A stretch of 64,000 bases of DNA from Actinacidiphila sp. DG2A-62 (GCF_035825295.1 NZ_JAYMGI010000002.1:5943501-6007500); one strand, 5' to 3'. Counted from the first letter of the stretch, positions 24,637 to 34,010 are shown. Notes: generated by a model not told the origin, from the sequence alone. Numbers and translations are program-made.

Positions 24637-26568
24637 ATGTCACTGCTGGACGCACCCTGCGGCGAGAGCACCCTCCTGGGGCTGCTCGTCGGGAAGGCGT
24701 CACCCTCCGCGTTCGAGGAGCTGCTGTTACGCACCAGGCAAGGGGGAGCCTCACCGGAGGACATCCGTGAGACCGAGCTGGCGGTCGAGATGGCGATGCG
24801 GCTGGACAACCGCATGCGCCGGCTCGACCAGCGGCGGGTGGAGCTCGCGGAACTCGTCGACGCGGTGAGGGAGTTCGGGGAGCAGCAGAATCTCGACGCG
24901 CTGCTGCGCACGGTGGCCCGCAGGGCCCGCCGGCTGATCCACGCCGACGCCGCCTACGTCGCCCTCGCCGACCGCCAGGGCGGCGTCGCGGTGGTGGCCG
25001 GCGACGGCGCGATCTCCGCGGTGTCCACCGAGGTACGGGTGGCGCACGGCCACGGCATGTCCGGCGAGTCGGTCAGCTGCCGCGCCCCGGTGTGGACGGC
25101 CGACTACGCCCACGACGAGATGGTCGCCCGCTCCAAGGACCTGGACCAGATGGTCGAGGCCGAGGGCATCTCGGCGCTGCTCGCGCTGCCGATGCGCAAC
25201 GGCGACCAGGTGATCGGCGTGCTGCTGGTGGCCGAGCGCAGCGTGCGCTCGTTCACCGCTGACGAGGTCGCCTGGACCAACTCGCTCGCCGACCACGCGG
25301 CCGGCGCCATCGCCCGCACCCGGGCGCTGGACGAGACCAGGACCCGGCTGGCCTACGCCACCGCCGTCCAGGACCGGCTGCGCGCGGAGTTCCAGGCCGA
25401 GCGCGAGGCCGCCGACATCGGGCAGCGGATGGTCGAGGCCGCGCTGTCCGGCGGCACCGCCGAGGACCTGGCCGCCTCGGCGGCCCGCGCCCTGGCCGGG
25501 GCCGTCATGATCCGCGACGACCAGGACGCCACCGTGGCGCACTACGGCGATCTCGCCTCCTTCCCCGAGGCGGACATCGCGGAAGCGGTGCTGGAGGCCC
25601 GGCTGGACGACCGTCGGGTGCACCGCGACGGCGGCATCACCGTGCTGCCGGTGCGCTCCGGCGAGGAGGACCTGGGCGCGCTGGTGCTGTGCGGACCGCG
25701 CACCCTGGACGACACCGATCTGCGGCTGCTGCGCCACGCGGCGTCCGCGGCCACGGTGCTCGCGCTGGCCCGCCGGCGCTCCGGCTCCGGCCTGCGCGGC
25801 CGCGACCAGCTCCTGGAGGAGCTGCTCAGCGCCCCGCCGCGGGAGGAGCGCCAGGGCAGACCCTGGGCCCGGCGGCTCGGCCTCGACCCGGACCGCGCGC
25901 ACTGCGTGGTGGTGGCCCGGGTGGAGAACGGCACGCGGGGCCGGGCGGCGATGTGGGCCGCGGGGCACGCCTCCCGCCGCGGCGGGGTCAAGGTGGTCCG
26001 CGACGAGCACGTGGTGCTGCTGCTGCCCGGCGAGGACGCGGGTCAGGAGGCCCGCAGGGTCGCGCTGGAGATGGGCAGGGCGCTGGGCGGCCCGGTCAAG
26101 GCCGGGGGCGCGGGGGTCGTCGGCGGGCCGTGCGAGGGCGTCTCCCGGGCGTACCAGGAGGCGCTGCGGTGCCTGGAGGCGCTCACCGCGATCGGCGGCG
26201 ACGGCGCCGCGGCGACCGCCGAGGACCTCGGCTTCGTCGGCATGCTGCTGGGGGAGAACCGCGACGTCAGCGGCTTCATCGACGCCACACTCGGCCCGGT
26301 GCTCGCCTACGACAAGGAGCGGTCCACCGACCTGGAGGGCACCCTGGCCGCCTACTACGCGGTCGGCGGCAGCCCGACGCACGCCGCCGAGGCGCTCCAG
26401 GTGCACCCGAACACGGTGGCCAGACGCCTGGAACGGGTCTCCCAGCTGCTCGGGCCCGACTGGCAGCGGTCCAGCTCGGCGCTGCAGATACAGCTGGCGC
26501 TGCAGCTGCAGCGGGTGCGGCACTCGCTCGACGACCCCGATCCCGCCGCGGAGGCGGAGGCGTCCTGA
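24637..26568 (+). CDS. GAF-domain PucR/CdaR-type transcriptional regulator
   Basis: A 643-residue regulator. An N-terminal helical stretch with heptad character (about 45-85) leads into a GAF domain (about 90-230: LRTVARRARRLIHADAAYVA ... LPMRNGDQVIGVLLVAERS). A second, weaker sensor-like section follows (about 280-400). The C-terminus has the PucR helix-turn-helix: LAAYYAVGGSPTHAAEALQV then HPNTVARRLERV. Such proteins activate catabolic or secondary-metabolism genes in response to small ligands. It lies just right of the cluster but has its own promoter region and may not belong to it. Confidence 0.88.
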   Translation: MSLLDAPCGESTLLGLLVGKASPSAFEELLLRTRQGGASPEDIRETELAVEMAMRLDNRMRRLDQRRVELAELVDAVREFGEQQNLDALLRTVARRARRLIHADAAYVALADRQGGVAVVAGDGAISAVSTEVRVAHGHGMSGESVSCRAPVWTADYAHDEMVARSKDLDQMVEAEGISALLALPMRNGDQVIGVLLVAERSVRSFTADEVAWTNSLADHAAGAIARTRALDETRTRLAYATAVQDRLRAEFQAEREAADIGQRMVEAALSGGTAEDLAASAARALAGAVMIRDDQDATVAHYGDLASFPEADIAEAVLEARLDDRRVHRDGGITVLPVRSGEEDLGALVLCGPRTLDDTDLRLLRHAASAATVLALARRRSGSGLRGRDQLLEELLSAPPREERQGRPWARRLGLDPDRAHCVVVARVENGTRGRAAMWAAGHASRRGGVKVVRDEHVVLLLPGEDAGQEARRVALEMGRALGGPVKAGGAGVVGGPCEGVSRAYQEALRCLEALTAIGGDGAAATAEDLGFVGMLLGENRDVSGFIDATLGPVLAYDKERSTDLEGTLAAYYAVGGSPTHAAEALQVHPNTVARRLERVSQLLGPDWQRSSSALQIQLALQLQRVRHSLDDPDPAAEAEAS

Positions 26569-26641
26569 ACCGGCCGCGGCCGGGACAGGACGCCTTTTCC
26601 CTGTGAGGGCCGTGTGACGCACGCGCCGGATGGTACGGAGC

Positions 26642-26676
26642 GGGCCGCGCGGGGCAGTCGCTGCCCCGCGCGGCCC
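26642..26676. terminator. Bidirectional terminator
   Basis: A perfect 16-bp GC-rich stem (26642-26657 with 26661-26676) with a TCG loop sits between the converging PucR-like gene and nagB. Confidence 0.8.
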
Positions 26677-26679
26677 CTC

Positions 26680-27465
26680 CTACAGCCCCTGCCAGGTGGG
26701 CTTGGCCGCGTAGGTGGCCCGGAAGTACGGCGCGAGCTTGAGCTTGGACGCCGCCGCCTCGTCGGCCACCACGGTGGCGTGCGGGTGGAGCTGGAGCGCG
26801 GAGGCCGGCACGACGGCCGCGACCGGGCCCTCCACGGTCTGCGCCACCGCCTCCGCCTTGCCCTCGCCGGTGGCCAGCAGCACCAGGTGCCGGGCCTCCA
26901 GGATGGTCCCGATGCCCTGGGTGATCACGTGGTGCGGCACCTGGTCGATGTCACCGTCGAAGAACCGCGCGTTGTCCACCCGGGTCTGCTCGGTGAGCGT
27001 CTTGATCCGGGTGCGCGAGGCCAGCGACGAGCACGGCTCGTTGAACCCGATGTGCCCGTCGGTGCCGATGCCCAGCAGCTGGAGGTCCACGCCGCCGGCC
27101 GCCGACAGCGCCGCGTCGTACGCCTCGCACGCCGCCTGCACGTCGGCCGCGGCGCCGTCCGGGCCCATGAAGGACTTCGCGGACAGGCCCAGCGGCTCCA
27201 CCACCTCGCGCAGCACCACCGAGCGGTACGACTCCGGGTGGCCGGCCGGCAGGCCCACGTACTCGTCGAGCTGGCAGACCCGGGCGCGGCTCGCGTCGAC
27301 CGCGCCGGAGCGCACCTTGGCGGCCAGCGCCTGGTAGATCGGCAGCGGGGTGGAGCCGGTGGCGACGCCGAGCAGCGCGTCGGGCTTGCGGCGCAGCAGG
27401 GCCGCGATGGCCTCCGCGACGAGTTCGCCGCCTGCCGCGGCGTCGGGGACGATGACGACTTCCAC
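26680..27465 (-). CDS. nagB: Glucosamine-6-phosphate deaminase
   Basis: A 261-residue NagB that converts glucosamine 6-phosphate to fructose 6-phosphate and ammonia. Substrate motifs are ATGSTPLPIYQAL, CQLDEYVGL and GIGTDGHIGFNEP. GTG at 27465 gives the normal family length. A DasR-type operator lies 31 bases upstream of the start. Control by DasR would tie expression to N-acetylglucosamine or chitin supply, as is known in streptomycetes. The closest rightward gene encodes another amino-sugar (SIS) protein. Confidence 0.95.
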   Translation of the reverse strand: MEVVIVPDAAAGGELVAEAIAALLRRKPDALLGVATGSTPLPIYQALAAKVRSGAVDASRARVCQLDEYVGLPAGHPESYRSVVLREVVEPLGLSAKSFMGPDGAAADVQAACEAYDAALSAAGGVDLQLLGIGTDGHIGFNEPCSSLASRTRIKTLTEQTRVDNARFFDGDIDQVPHHVITQGIGTILEARHLVLLATGEGKAEAVAQTVEGPVAAVVPASALQLHPHATVVADEAAASKLKLAPYFRATYAAKPTWQGL

Positions 27466-27495
27466 GCTGGGCCCGCCGTTTCTGAGAGATGAGTG

Positions 27496-27507
27496 TGGTA
27501 TAGACCA
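27496..27507. promoter_or_regulatory. DasR-responsive element (dre) upstream of nagB
   Basis: TGGTATAGACCA matches the published DasR consensus TGGTCTAGACCA at 11 of 12 positions and lies between nagB and the divergent SIS gene. Its place fits the known DasR control of nagB. Confidence 0.8.
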
Positions 27508-27692
27508 ATCTAGCAGAGCGGGGGTCGGCCGCGGCAGGCCCGCGAGGACCTTCTCCCGGCCGTCCACGGCTGTCCCCGGCCGTTCAGCCGCCGTTCACAC
27601 GGCGTCCCGCGCTGCTGGTGCGCGGCGCCGGGTCCTGTGGTCGACTGGTGAGGTTCGGCGGCCGGGACCAGAGCCGGAGGCGGGTGGACCGG

Positions 27693-28799
27693 ATGGATGC
27701 GGTGGGAACGCCGGGCCCGGCGGCCCCGCGCCGGGGCGAGCCCGGCTGGATCATGTGGGGCGAGACGGCGGAGCAGCCGGAAGTGTTGCGCCGGGTGCTG
27801 GAACAGGGCGCGCCCGCGATCCGCGAGACCGCGCGCGCCATCGCCGCGCGGCGGCCCCGGTTCGTGCTGCTCAGCGCGCGCGGCACCTCCGACCACGCGG
27901 CGCTCTACGCCAAGTACCTGATCGAGGTGGAGCTGGGGCTGCCCTGCGGGCTCACCTCGATGTCCACCACCACCGCTTACGGCGCCGAGCCGCGGCTGCG
28001 CGACGTGCTGGTGGTCACGGTCAGCCAGTCCGGCGGGTCGCCGGACCTCGCGGCCTCGACCCGGGCCGCCCGGGAGGCCGGCGCGGTGACCCTGGCGGTG
28101 ACCAACAACCCGGACTCGCCGCTCGCGGAGGTCGCCGAGTTCCACCTCGACCTGCTGGCCGGCGCGGAGAAGGCGCTGCCGGCCACCAAGACGTACACCG
28201 CGGAACTGCTCGCGCTCTACCTGTTCGTGGCGGGCCTGAAGGAGGGCGAGGACCCGGCGGCGGCCGGGCAGGCGGTGAGCGCGGCGCAGGCGCTGCCGGA
28301 CCTCGCGGCGCGGGTGCTCGGCCGCGGCGAGGAGGTGCGGCAGCTCGCCGGCCGCTACCGGTTCGCCGAGCGGATGGTCGTCACCTCCCGCGGCTACGGC
28401 TACCCGACCGCGAAGGAGGCCGCGCTGAAGCTGATGGAGACCAGCTACATCCCAGCGCTCGCCTACTCCGGCGCGGACCTGCTGCACGGGCCGCTGGCCA
28501 TGGTCGACAACGTCTCGCCGGTCATCGCCGTCGTCACCGAGGGGCGCGGCGGCCAGGCGCTCCAGCCGGTGCTCGACCGGCTGCGCGGGCGTCGCGCGGA
28601 CCTCGTGGTGGTCGGCCCCCGCGCCCAGGTGGCCGCGGCCTCCGCGGGCTTCGCCCTCCCGGAGGGCCGTCTCCCCGAAGCCCTCCAGCCGGTCCTGGAG
28701 ATCCTCCCGCTGCAGAAGCTCGCCTGGGAGGTCGCGATCGCCCGGGCCCAGGACCCCGACGCCCCCCGCGCCCTCGCCAAGGTCACCGAGACCCGCTGA
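27693..28799 (+). CDS. SIS-domain sugar isomerase/deaminase (GlmS C-terminal-like)
   Basis: A 368-residue protein with two SIS domains resembling the isomerase half of glucosamine-6-phosphate synthase, without the glutaminase half. Sugar-phosphate contacts are seen in LLSARGTSDHAALYAKY, VTVSQSGGSPD and SRGYGYPTAKEAALKLMET. It ends AKVTETR, like GlmS (AKSVTVE group). It probably handles amino-sugar phosphates, consistent with divergent nagB. GTG at 27684 is an alternative start closer to the GGAGG site. Confidence 0.88.
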   Translation: MDAVGTPGPAAPRRGEPGWIMWGETAEQPEVLRRVLEQGAPAIRETARAIAARRPRFVLLSARGTSDHAALYAKYLIEVELGLPCGLTSMSTTTAYGAEPRLRDVLVVTVSQSGGSPDLAASTRAAREAGAVTLAVTNNPDSPLAEVAEFHLDLLAGAEKALPATKTYTAELLALYLFVAGLKEGEDPAAAGQAVSAAQALPDLAARVLGRGEEVRQLAGRYRFAERMVVTSRGYGYPTAKEAALKLMETSYIPALAYSGADLLHGPLAMVDNVSPVIAVVTEGRGGQALQPVLDRLRGRRADLVVVGPRAQVAAASAGFALPEGRLPEALQPVLEILPLQKLAWEVAIARAQDPDAPRALAKVTETR

Positions 28800-29209
28800 G
28801 GCGACTGGAGGCGACTTGAGGTGACAAGGGCCGACAACGGCTCGAAAACACTTCGGGCCGCGGTGCCGGGAGAGGACCCTCAACCTCTCCAGCACCGCAG
28901 CCCGGAGCTGCTGCCGACGCCGTGGCCGGCGGGGTGTGCGGTCCCCGCGGGCCCGATAGGGCCGACCGGGAGGCCCGGCGTAGTCAGGGCAGAGAACGCC
29001 GGCCTCGTCCGCCCTCCTGTGCGGGGAGTGCGGAGCTTGGTACAGCGTCATTGTGGACTAGACCATTAGCCCGTGTCCATACGCCGAGGCCGCCGATTTC
29101 CGGCCCTCCCGCGACCGGCGCGTCGCCCCCCGGCCTGCGCGGCTGCTCCCCGCCCGCCGCGTCACGGGCGCCCGCGCGCGGTGCGGGTACGCTCGCAGGC
29201 GTGCCCTCC
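28800..29209. other. 410-bp gap upstream of the histidine kinase gene
   Basis: No credible gene. GAGAGG/CCTCTCC-type local repeats occur near 28870-28890. From about 29040 the sequence becomes relatively AT-rich and holds a second DasR-like element, marking a probable promoter. Confidence 0.45.
29054..29065. promoter_or_regulatory. Second DasR-like element upstream of histidine kinase gene
   Basis: TGGACTAGACCA differs from the dre consensus TGGTCTAGACCA at one base and lies about 145 bp before the kinase start, in an AT-rich patch typical of promoters. Binding is predicted only from sequence. Confidence 0.5.
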
Positions 29210-30658
29210 ATGAACGACCTCGTCCGCGAGCACACCGACCTCGACGAGTCGGACCTCGAATGGCTCCACCTGCTCGTCTCGGAGTGGCAGCTGCTCTCCG
29301 ACCTGTCCTTCGCCGACCTCGTGCTGTGGGTCCCCACCCGCGACGGCTCCCGCTACGTCTCCGTCGCGCAGATGCGGCCGAACACCGGCCCCACCTCGTA
29401 CCAGGACGACATGGTCGGCCACCTGGTGCCGCGCGGCCGGCGGCCGTTGCTGGACGCCGCGCTGGACGAGGGCCGGATCGTGCGCGAGGGCGACCCGGAG
29501 TGGCGCGAGGAGGTCCCGGTCCGGGTCGAGTCCATTCCGGTGCGCCGGGACGGCCGGGTGCTCGGCGTGATCGCCCGCAACACCAACCTGCTCACCGTGC
29601 GCACGCCCAGCCGGCTGGAGCTGACGTACCTGCAGAGCGCCTCCGACCTGGCCCAGATGATCGCGGCCGGCTCCTTCCCGTTCCCCGCCGAGCAGGTCGA
29701 CATGGACGCCTCGCCGCGGGCCGGCGACGGCCTGATCCGGCTCGACGCCGACGGCATCGTGCAGTACGCCAGCCCCAACGCGCTGTCCGCCTACCACCGG
29801 CTGGGCCAGGCCGCCGACCTGGTCGGCCACCACCTGGGCAAGGCCACCGCCGAACTCGCCCCGGAGCGCGGCCCGGTGGACGAGGCCCTGGTCAAGCTGG
29901 CCAGCGGCTGGGCGCCCCGGGAGTTCGAGGTCGAGGGCGGTGACGGCGTGATCCAGCTGCGCGCCATCCCGCTCAAACCCAAGGGCGTGCACACCGGTTC
30001 GCTGGTGCTGCTGCGCGACGTCACCGAACTGCGCCGCCGCGAACGCGAGCTGATCACCAAGGACGCGACCATCCGGGAGATCCACCACCGGGTGAAGAAC
30101 AACCTCCAGACGGTCGCCGCGCTGCTGCGGCTGCAGGCCCGCAGGATCGAGTCCGAGCGGGGCCGGGAGGCGCTGGAGGAGGCGGTCCGCCGGGTCGGCT
30201 CGATCGCCATCGTGCACGAGACGCTCTCCCAGAACCTGGACGAGCGCGTGGAGTTCGACGAGATCGCCGACCGGGTGCTGGCGATGGTCGCGGAGATCTC
30301 ACCCGGCCGGGTGACCACCCGCCGCACCGGCCGGTTCGGCATCCTCACCGCCGAGATGGCCACCCCGCTGTCCATGGTGCTCACCGAGTTGGTGCAGAAC
30401 GCCCTCGAACACGGCTTCGGCCCGGGGGAGTCGGGCACCGTCGAGGTCACCGTGGTGCGCGGCCGGGAGCTGCTCACCGTCGCCGTCCAGGACGACGGCC
30501 GCGGCCTGCCCGCCGGGTTCGACGCCCAGCACGCCGGCAACCTCGGGCTGCAGATCGTCCGCACGCTCGTGGTCGGCGAGCTGTCCGGCGCCTTCGACAT
30601 GCTCCCGGGCACGGACGGCGGCACCCGCGTGGTCCTCGAACTCCCGCTGGACGCCTAG
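29210..30658 (+). CDS. Sensor histidine kinase, PdtaS-like (HisKA_2 family)
   Basis: A 482-residue soluble kinase. An N-terminal GAF-like domain (about 1-150) and a PAS-like domain (about 165-275) precede a HisKA_2/HWE dimerisation segment with the phosphoacceptor in IREIHHRVKNNLQTVAALL. The ATPase domain has N box LTELVQNALEHG and G box DDGRGLPAGF. No transmembrane helix is evident. Mycobacterial PdtaS phosphorylates the ANTAR regulator PdtaR; no response regulator is adjacent here. GTG 29201 is a possible earlier start. Confidence 0.9.
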   Translation: MNDLVREHTDLDESDLEWLHLLVSEWQLLSDLSFADLVLWVPTRDGSRYVSVAQMRPNTGPTSYQDDMVGHLVPRGRRPLLDAALDEGRIVREGDPEWREEVPVRVESIPVRRDGRVLGVIARNTNLLTVRTPSRLELTYLQSASDLAQMIAAGSFPFPAEQVDMDASPRAGDGLIRLDADGIVQYASPNALSAYHRLGQAADLVGHHLGKATAELAPERGPVDEALVKLASGWAPREFEVEGGDGVIQLRAIPLKPKGVHTGSLVLLRDVTELRRRERELITKDATIREIHHRVKNNLQTVAALLRLQARRIESERGREALEEAVRRVGSIAIVHETLSQNLDERVEFDEIADRVLAMVAEISPGRVTTRRTGRFGILTAEMATPLSMVLTELVQNALEHGFGPGESGTVEVTVVRGRELLTVAVQDDGRGLPAGFDAQHAGNLGLQIVRTLVVGELSGAFDMLPGTDGGTRVVLELPLDA

Positions 30659-30679
30659 GGTCTGTCGGCCGAACGGCGA

Positions 30680-30710
30680 GAGCCCCCGTACCCATCCGGT
30701 ACGGGGGCTC
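30680..30710. terminator. Bidirectional terminator
   Basis: A 13-bp perfect stem (30680-30692 with 30698-30710) lies between the converging kinase and wblE genes. Confidence 0.8.
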
Positions 30711-30775
30711 CGAGCTGTGTGCTGCGCGTATGAGGCAGGTGCTGCGCGCTGCGGTTCGGGGGAAGCCTGAGTGTG

Positions 30776-31033
30776 TCAGGCGCTGGCGTTACGGGCCCTG
30801 TTGCGGGCGGCGCGGCGCTTCATCGCGCGGCGCTCGTCCTCGCTGAGGCCACCCCAGACACCGGCGTCCTGGCCGCTCTCCAGCGCCCACTGCAGGCACT
30901 GGTCCATGACGGGGCACCGGCGGCAGACGGCCTTGGCTTCCTCGATCTGCAGCAGCGCAGGACCGGTGTTGCCGATGGGGAAGAAGAGCTCGGGGTCTTC
31001 CTCGCGGCAAACGGCGCGGTGACGCCAGTCCAT
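30776..31033 (-). CDS. wblE: WhiB-family iron-sulfur regulator, WblE/WhiB1-like
   Basis: An 85-residue Wbl protein. Four cysteines that should hold a 4Fe-4S cluster are in AVCREED, AVCRRCPVMDQC; the family turn GVWGGLSEDERR and a basic C-terminus (RRAARNRARN) for DNA contact follow. AAGGAG precedes the ATG. The position beside a histidine kinase gene and a sigma factor locus matches wblE of streptomycetes. Wbl proteins bind region 4 of the main sigma factor and respond to redox or nitric oxide. Confidence 0.95.
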   Translation of the reverse strand: MDWRHRAVCREEDPELFFPIGNTGPALLQIEEAKAVCRRCPVMDQCLQWALESGQDAGVWGGLSEDERRAMKRRAARNRARNASA

Positions 31034-31355
31034 GGCTGCTCCAACTCCTTGTGTGACAAGCACGTTGCTTGTGAATGTGAACGCTTTCACGAATCCCCCC
31101 ACAGGGAACGGGACGCCACCCAGCCCTCGCTGGTGCGGTCCCGCTGGTGTGAGAGTGAGGATTCGGGCTCTCATGGGGGCTGCTCTCCGCGGCCCGTCCC
31201 GATCGCCAGTTAGAGGTTCGCAAACCTCGGCTGGAGATACAACCCCTTCAGGAAAGTTTTTTTGGAATCCTCGGTGTCGCGTCGATCACAGCCCTACAAC
31301 CTTCGGGTACAGCCCAGCCTAAACGTTCGAGTAAAAGGACTTTAGGCTCTTCGAC
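31034..31355. other. wblE upstream region with two inverted repeats
   Basis: This 322-bp control region holds ACAAGCA-CGT-TGCTTGT (31056-31072), directly upstream of the wblE ribosome-binding site, and GAGGTT-CGCA-AACCTC (31213-31228). A run of seven T lies at 31257-31263. The repeats could be operators or leader hairpins. Overall it is the most AT-rich non-coding stretch in this part. Confidence 0.5.
31316..31348 (-). terminator. Possible terminator of the lipid kinase gene
   Basis: AGCCTAAA (31316-31323) pairs with TTTAGGCT (31341-31348), 8 bases downstream of the leftward stop at 31356. The 17-base loop is long and no U tract follows, so this is tentative. Confidence 0.4.
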
Positions 31356-32342
31356 TTACACAATCACACGCAGTGCCCGGCGTACGCCTGTGAAGGTCGC
31401 GCTCGTACGCAGCCCCAGGTGGTCACCGTCCACCTGAAAGGGCAGTGGCGCCTGCGAATGCAAGGTGAAGTCCGTCAGATCGTGCAGCGAGACGGTGTGC
31501 TTTCCCCGGGGTCCCCGCTCCGGGGTGGAGCGGAGCAGTTGCGCGGCGTAACGCGTACCTGACAGCGCCGACATCTTGGTGACGCCCAGCACGTCCAGCG
31601 CGGTGTCGAAAGACGCTTCCGGTGAGGCGTACACGGGTCGGTTGCCGAGATACGTCCACGGCGAGGTGTTGCAGATTATCGCCGTCATCAGACCCTCGAC
31701 CGGGCCGGTGTCCTCCGCGCTCCCGGAGGCCGGCAGCTCCAGGGTGATGGTGCCGTGCCGCCGGTGCGGGTCGCCCATGAACTGCCGGGCGACCTGGCGC
31801 AGGTACAGCGCGTGGGTCGAGCGCTTGCCCAACTCCCGCTGCTGCTCGACCCGTCCGACCACGCCGGCGTCGAACCCCAGGCCGGCGCAGAAGGTGAACC
31901 AGCGCGCCGGCACCCCCTCGTCCTCGGTGCCCGGGGTGCCGCTCGCCAGCCCCAGGCCGACCGTGCGGGAGGAGCCGGCGCGCAGCGCGTCCAGCAGCGC
32001 GCCGGTGGCCTCCACGGCGTCGTTCGGCAGCCCGAGCGCGCGGGCGAAGACATTGGTCGACCCGCCGGGCACCACGGCGAGCCGGGGCAGCGCGTCCGGG
32101 TCGGGGCCGTGGTGCAGCAGACCGTTGACGATCTCGTTCACCGTGCCGTCGCCGCCCAGCGAGACCACCAGCTGGACCTCGCCGCCCTCCGCGGCCCGCC
32201 GGGCCAGGTCGCGCGCGTGGCCGCGGTACTCGGTGGTGGCCACCTCCAGCTTCAGGTCGCTGGCCAGCGCTGTGCTGATCACGTCGCGGACCCGCGCGCT
32301 GGTGGTGGTGGCGGCGGGGTTGACCACGAGAAGAGCACGCAT
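31356..32342 (-). CDS. Diacylglycerol kinase-family lipid kinase (DagK/YegS type)
   Basis: A 328-residue soluble lipid kinase. The ATP-binding signature LVVSLGGDGTVNEIVNGL and the VVPGGSTNVFARAL segment are diagnostic; the C-terminal beta domain ends in a short basic strand. It probably phosphorylates diacylglycerol or a related lipid for phospholipid recycling. It is divergent from a small membrane protein gene, with starts 48 bases apart. Confidence 0.9.
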   Translation of the reverse strand: MRALLVVNPAATTTSARVRDVISTALASDLKLEVATTEYRGHARDLARRAAEGGEVQLVVSLGGDGTVNEIVNGLLHHGPDPDALPRLAVVPGGSTNVFARALGLPNDAVEATGALLDALRAGSSRTVGLGLASGTPGTEDEGVPARWFTFCAGLGFDAGVVGRVEQQRELGKRSTHALYLRQVARQFMGDPHRRHGTITLELPASGSAEDTGPVEGLMTAIICNTSPWTYLGNRPVYASPEASFDTALDVLGVTKMSALSGTRYAAQLLRSTPERGPRGKHTVSLHDLTDFTLHSQAPLPFQVDGDHLGLRTSATFTGVRRALRVIV

Positions 32343-32390
32343 GGTCGACAGCGTACCCAGGCGATTTCGCCCGGGGCTACGCTGAACGGT

Positions 32391-32903
32391 GTGAGCCAGA
32401 CCCCGAAACGCCGTGCCGCCGCGTCCCCGCGTCCGTCCTCCCCGGGCGCCTCCCGGGCCATGTCCTCGGACCCGTCCGCCCGCCCGACCGAGGGCCCGGC
32501 GGCGGGGGCCGCGGAGGGCGCGCCCGCCGGACCGCCGCCGCTGCGGCTGAACGTGGCGGCGGGCGTGGCTGGCCTGGAGGGGCTCGCGGTCGCCGCGTGG
32601 GGCGTGACGATGTGCTTCACCGGCGGCGACAAGGGGGTGCTGGCCGGGCTGCTGGTGCTGGTGCTGGCCGCGCTGCCGCTGGGGGCGGCGTACGGGCTGC
32701 GCAGGGCCCGCAGCTGGAGCCGCGGGCCCGCGCTGATCATGCAGCTGCTGTGCCTGCCCATCGCGTGGACGATGCTCAAGAGCGACGGCGCGGTGGTGGC
32801 CGCGGGCGCGGTGCTCGGCGTGCTCGCGCTCGCCGGGCTCGCGGTCCTCGTCCACCCGGCCACCACCGACGCACTCGGCATCCGCCGTCGCACGCTCACA
32901 TAG
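32391..32903 (+). CDS. Small integral membrane protein
   Basis: A 170-residue protein: about 50 disordered Ser/Pro/Ala residues, then four hydrophobic segments (around 55-75, 83-101, 112-128, 133-153) with short loops and an Arg-rich end (GIRRRTLT). GTG start. No catalytic motif is seen and the function is unknown. It is conserved-looking and convergent with the sigma factor gene. Confidence 0.75.
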   Translation: MSQTPKRRAAASPRPSSPGASRAMSSDPSARPTEGPAAGAAEGAPAGPPPLRLNVAAGVAGLEGLAVAAWGVTMCFTGGDKGVLAGLLVLVLAALPLGAAYGLRRARSWSRGPALIMQLLCLPIAWTMLKSDGAVVAAGAVLGVLALAGLAVLVHPATTDALGIRRRTLT

Positions 32904-32920
32904 CGCTGGACCGGGAGGGG

Positions 32921-34000
32921 CTACTCCTCGATCAGGAGTTTGTCGCGGAGCTGCGCCAGGGTCCGGGCGAGCAGCCTGGAGACGTGCATCTGCGAGATGC
33001 CCACCTCCTGCGCGATCTGCGACTGCGTCATGTTCCCGAAGAACCGCAGCAGCAGAATCGTCTTCTCCCGCGGCGGCAGCTGCTCCAGCAGCGGCTTGAG
33101 CGACTCCCGGTACTCCACCCCTTCCAGCGCCTCGTCCTCGGAGCCGAGGGTGTCCGCGACCGCCGGCGACTCGTCGTCGGTGTCCGGGACGTCCAGCGAC
33201 AGCGTGCTGTACGCGTTGGCCGACTCCAGCCCCTCCAGGACCTCCTCCTCGGAGATCTTCAGGTGCTCCGCCAGCTCGTGGACGGTGGGCGCGCGGCCGT
33301 GCCGCTGGGACAGCTCGCCGGTCGCGGTGGTGAGCGACAGCCGCAGCTCCTGGAGCCGGCGCGGCACCCGTACCGCCCAGCCCTTGTCCCGGAAGTGCCG
33401 CTTGATCTCACCGACCACCGTCGGCGTCGCGTAGGTGGAGAACTCCACGCCGCGCTCGACGTCGAACCGGTCCACCGACTTGATCAGGCCGATCGTGGCG
33501 ACCTGGGTCAGGTCGTCCAGCGGCTCGCCGCGGTTGCGGAACCGCCGGGCCAGGTGCTCGACCAGCGGCAGGTGCATCCGCACCAGCTGGTTGCGCAGCT
33601 CCGCCCGCTCCGGCGAGCCGTCCGGCAGCCGTCTCAGCTCCACGAACAGCGCGCGGGCGCCGGAACGGTCCTGCGGGTCGTGCGGACCGGCGTGCCCGGC
33701 CTGGTCCCCGTCCCCGGCCTGCCGGCCGTGCTCGGGGCTGTGCTCCGCGCCCGTGCTGTGCTCGGCGCTGGTGACCTGTTCGTGCTGCTCCATCGGCTCC
33801 GCCTGCTCCGCCGCGTCCATCGCTTCCCTACGGTCCGTACGCCTACCGGTCTCGGGGTGCGGTCGCGCCGTGTGCCGCCGCCCGGCGGGTACGGGTCCCG
33901 GGCTGGCCGGGCCGGTCTGCTGGGCGGGGACGGAGGCGCGGCCGCGGGCCGCGGGCGCCTCGGGCTCCGCGGGCGTACCGGTGTTGTCAGCCGATCTCAC
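32921..34000 (-). CDS. sigH: SigB/SigF/SigH-family stress sigma factor
   Basis: Up to 359 residues. Region 2 includes LVRMHLPLVEHLARRFRNRG and LTQVATIGLIKSVDRFD; region 3 includes GWAVRVPRRLQELR; region 4 ends with MTQSQIAQEVGISQMHVSRL. The first 95 residues are a disordered Pro/Glu/His-rich extension. A second good start is ATG 33820 (AGGGA before it), giving about 299 residues; S. coelicolor SigH is known to be made in several N-terminal forms. The anti-sigma gene lies 10 bases upstream in the same operon, as with sigH-rshA. Likely osmotic/heat stress and differentiation control. Confidence 0.88.
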   Translation of the reverse strand: MRSADNTGTPAEPEAPAARGRASVPAQQTGPASPGPVPAGRRHTARPHPETGRRTDRREAMDAAEQAEPMEQHEQVTSAEHSTGAEHSPEHGRQAGDGDQAGHAGPHDPQDRSGARALFVELRRLPDGSPERAELRNQLVRMHLPLVEHLARRFRNRGEPLDDLTQVATIGLIKSVDRFDVERGVEFSTYATPTVVGEIKRHFRDKGWAVRVPRRLQELRLSLTTATGELSQRHGRAPTVHELAEHLKISEEEVLEGLESANAYSTLSLDVPDTDDESPAVADTLGSEDEALEGVEYRESLKPLLEQLPPREKTILLLRFFGNMTQSQIAQEVGISQMHVSRLLARTLAQLRDKLLIEE

Positions 34001-34010
34001 GACCGCGGCC

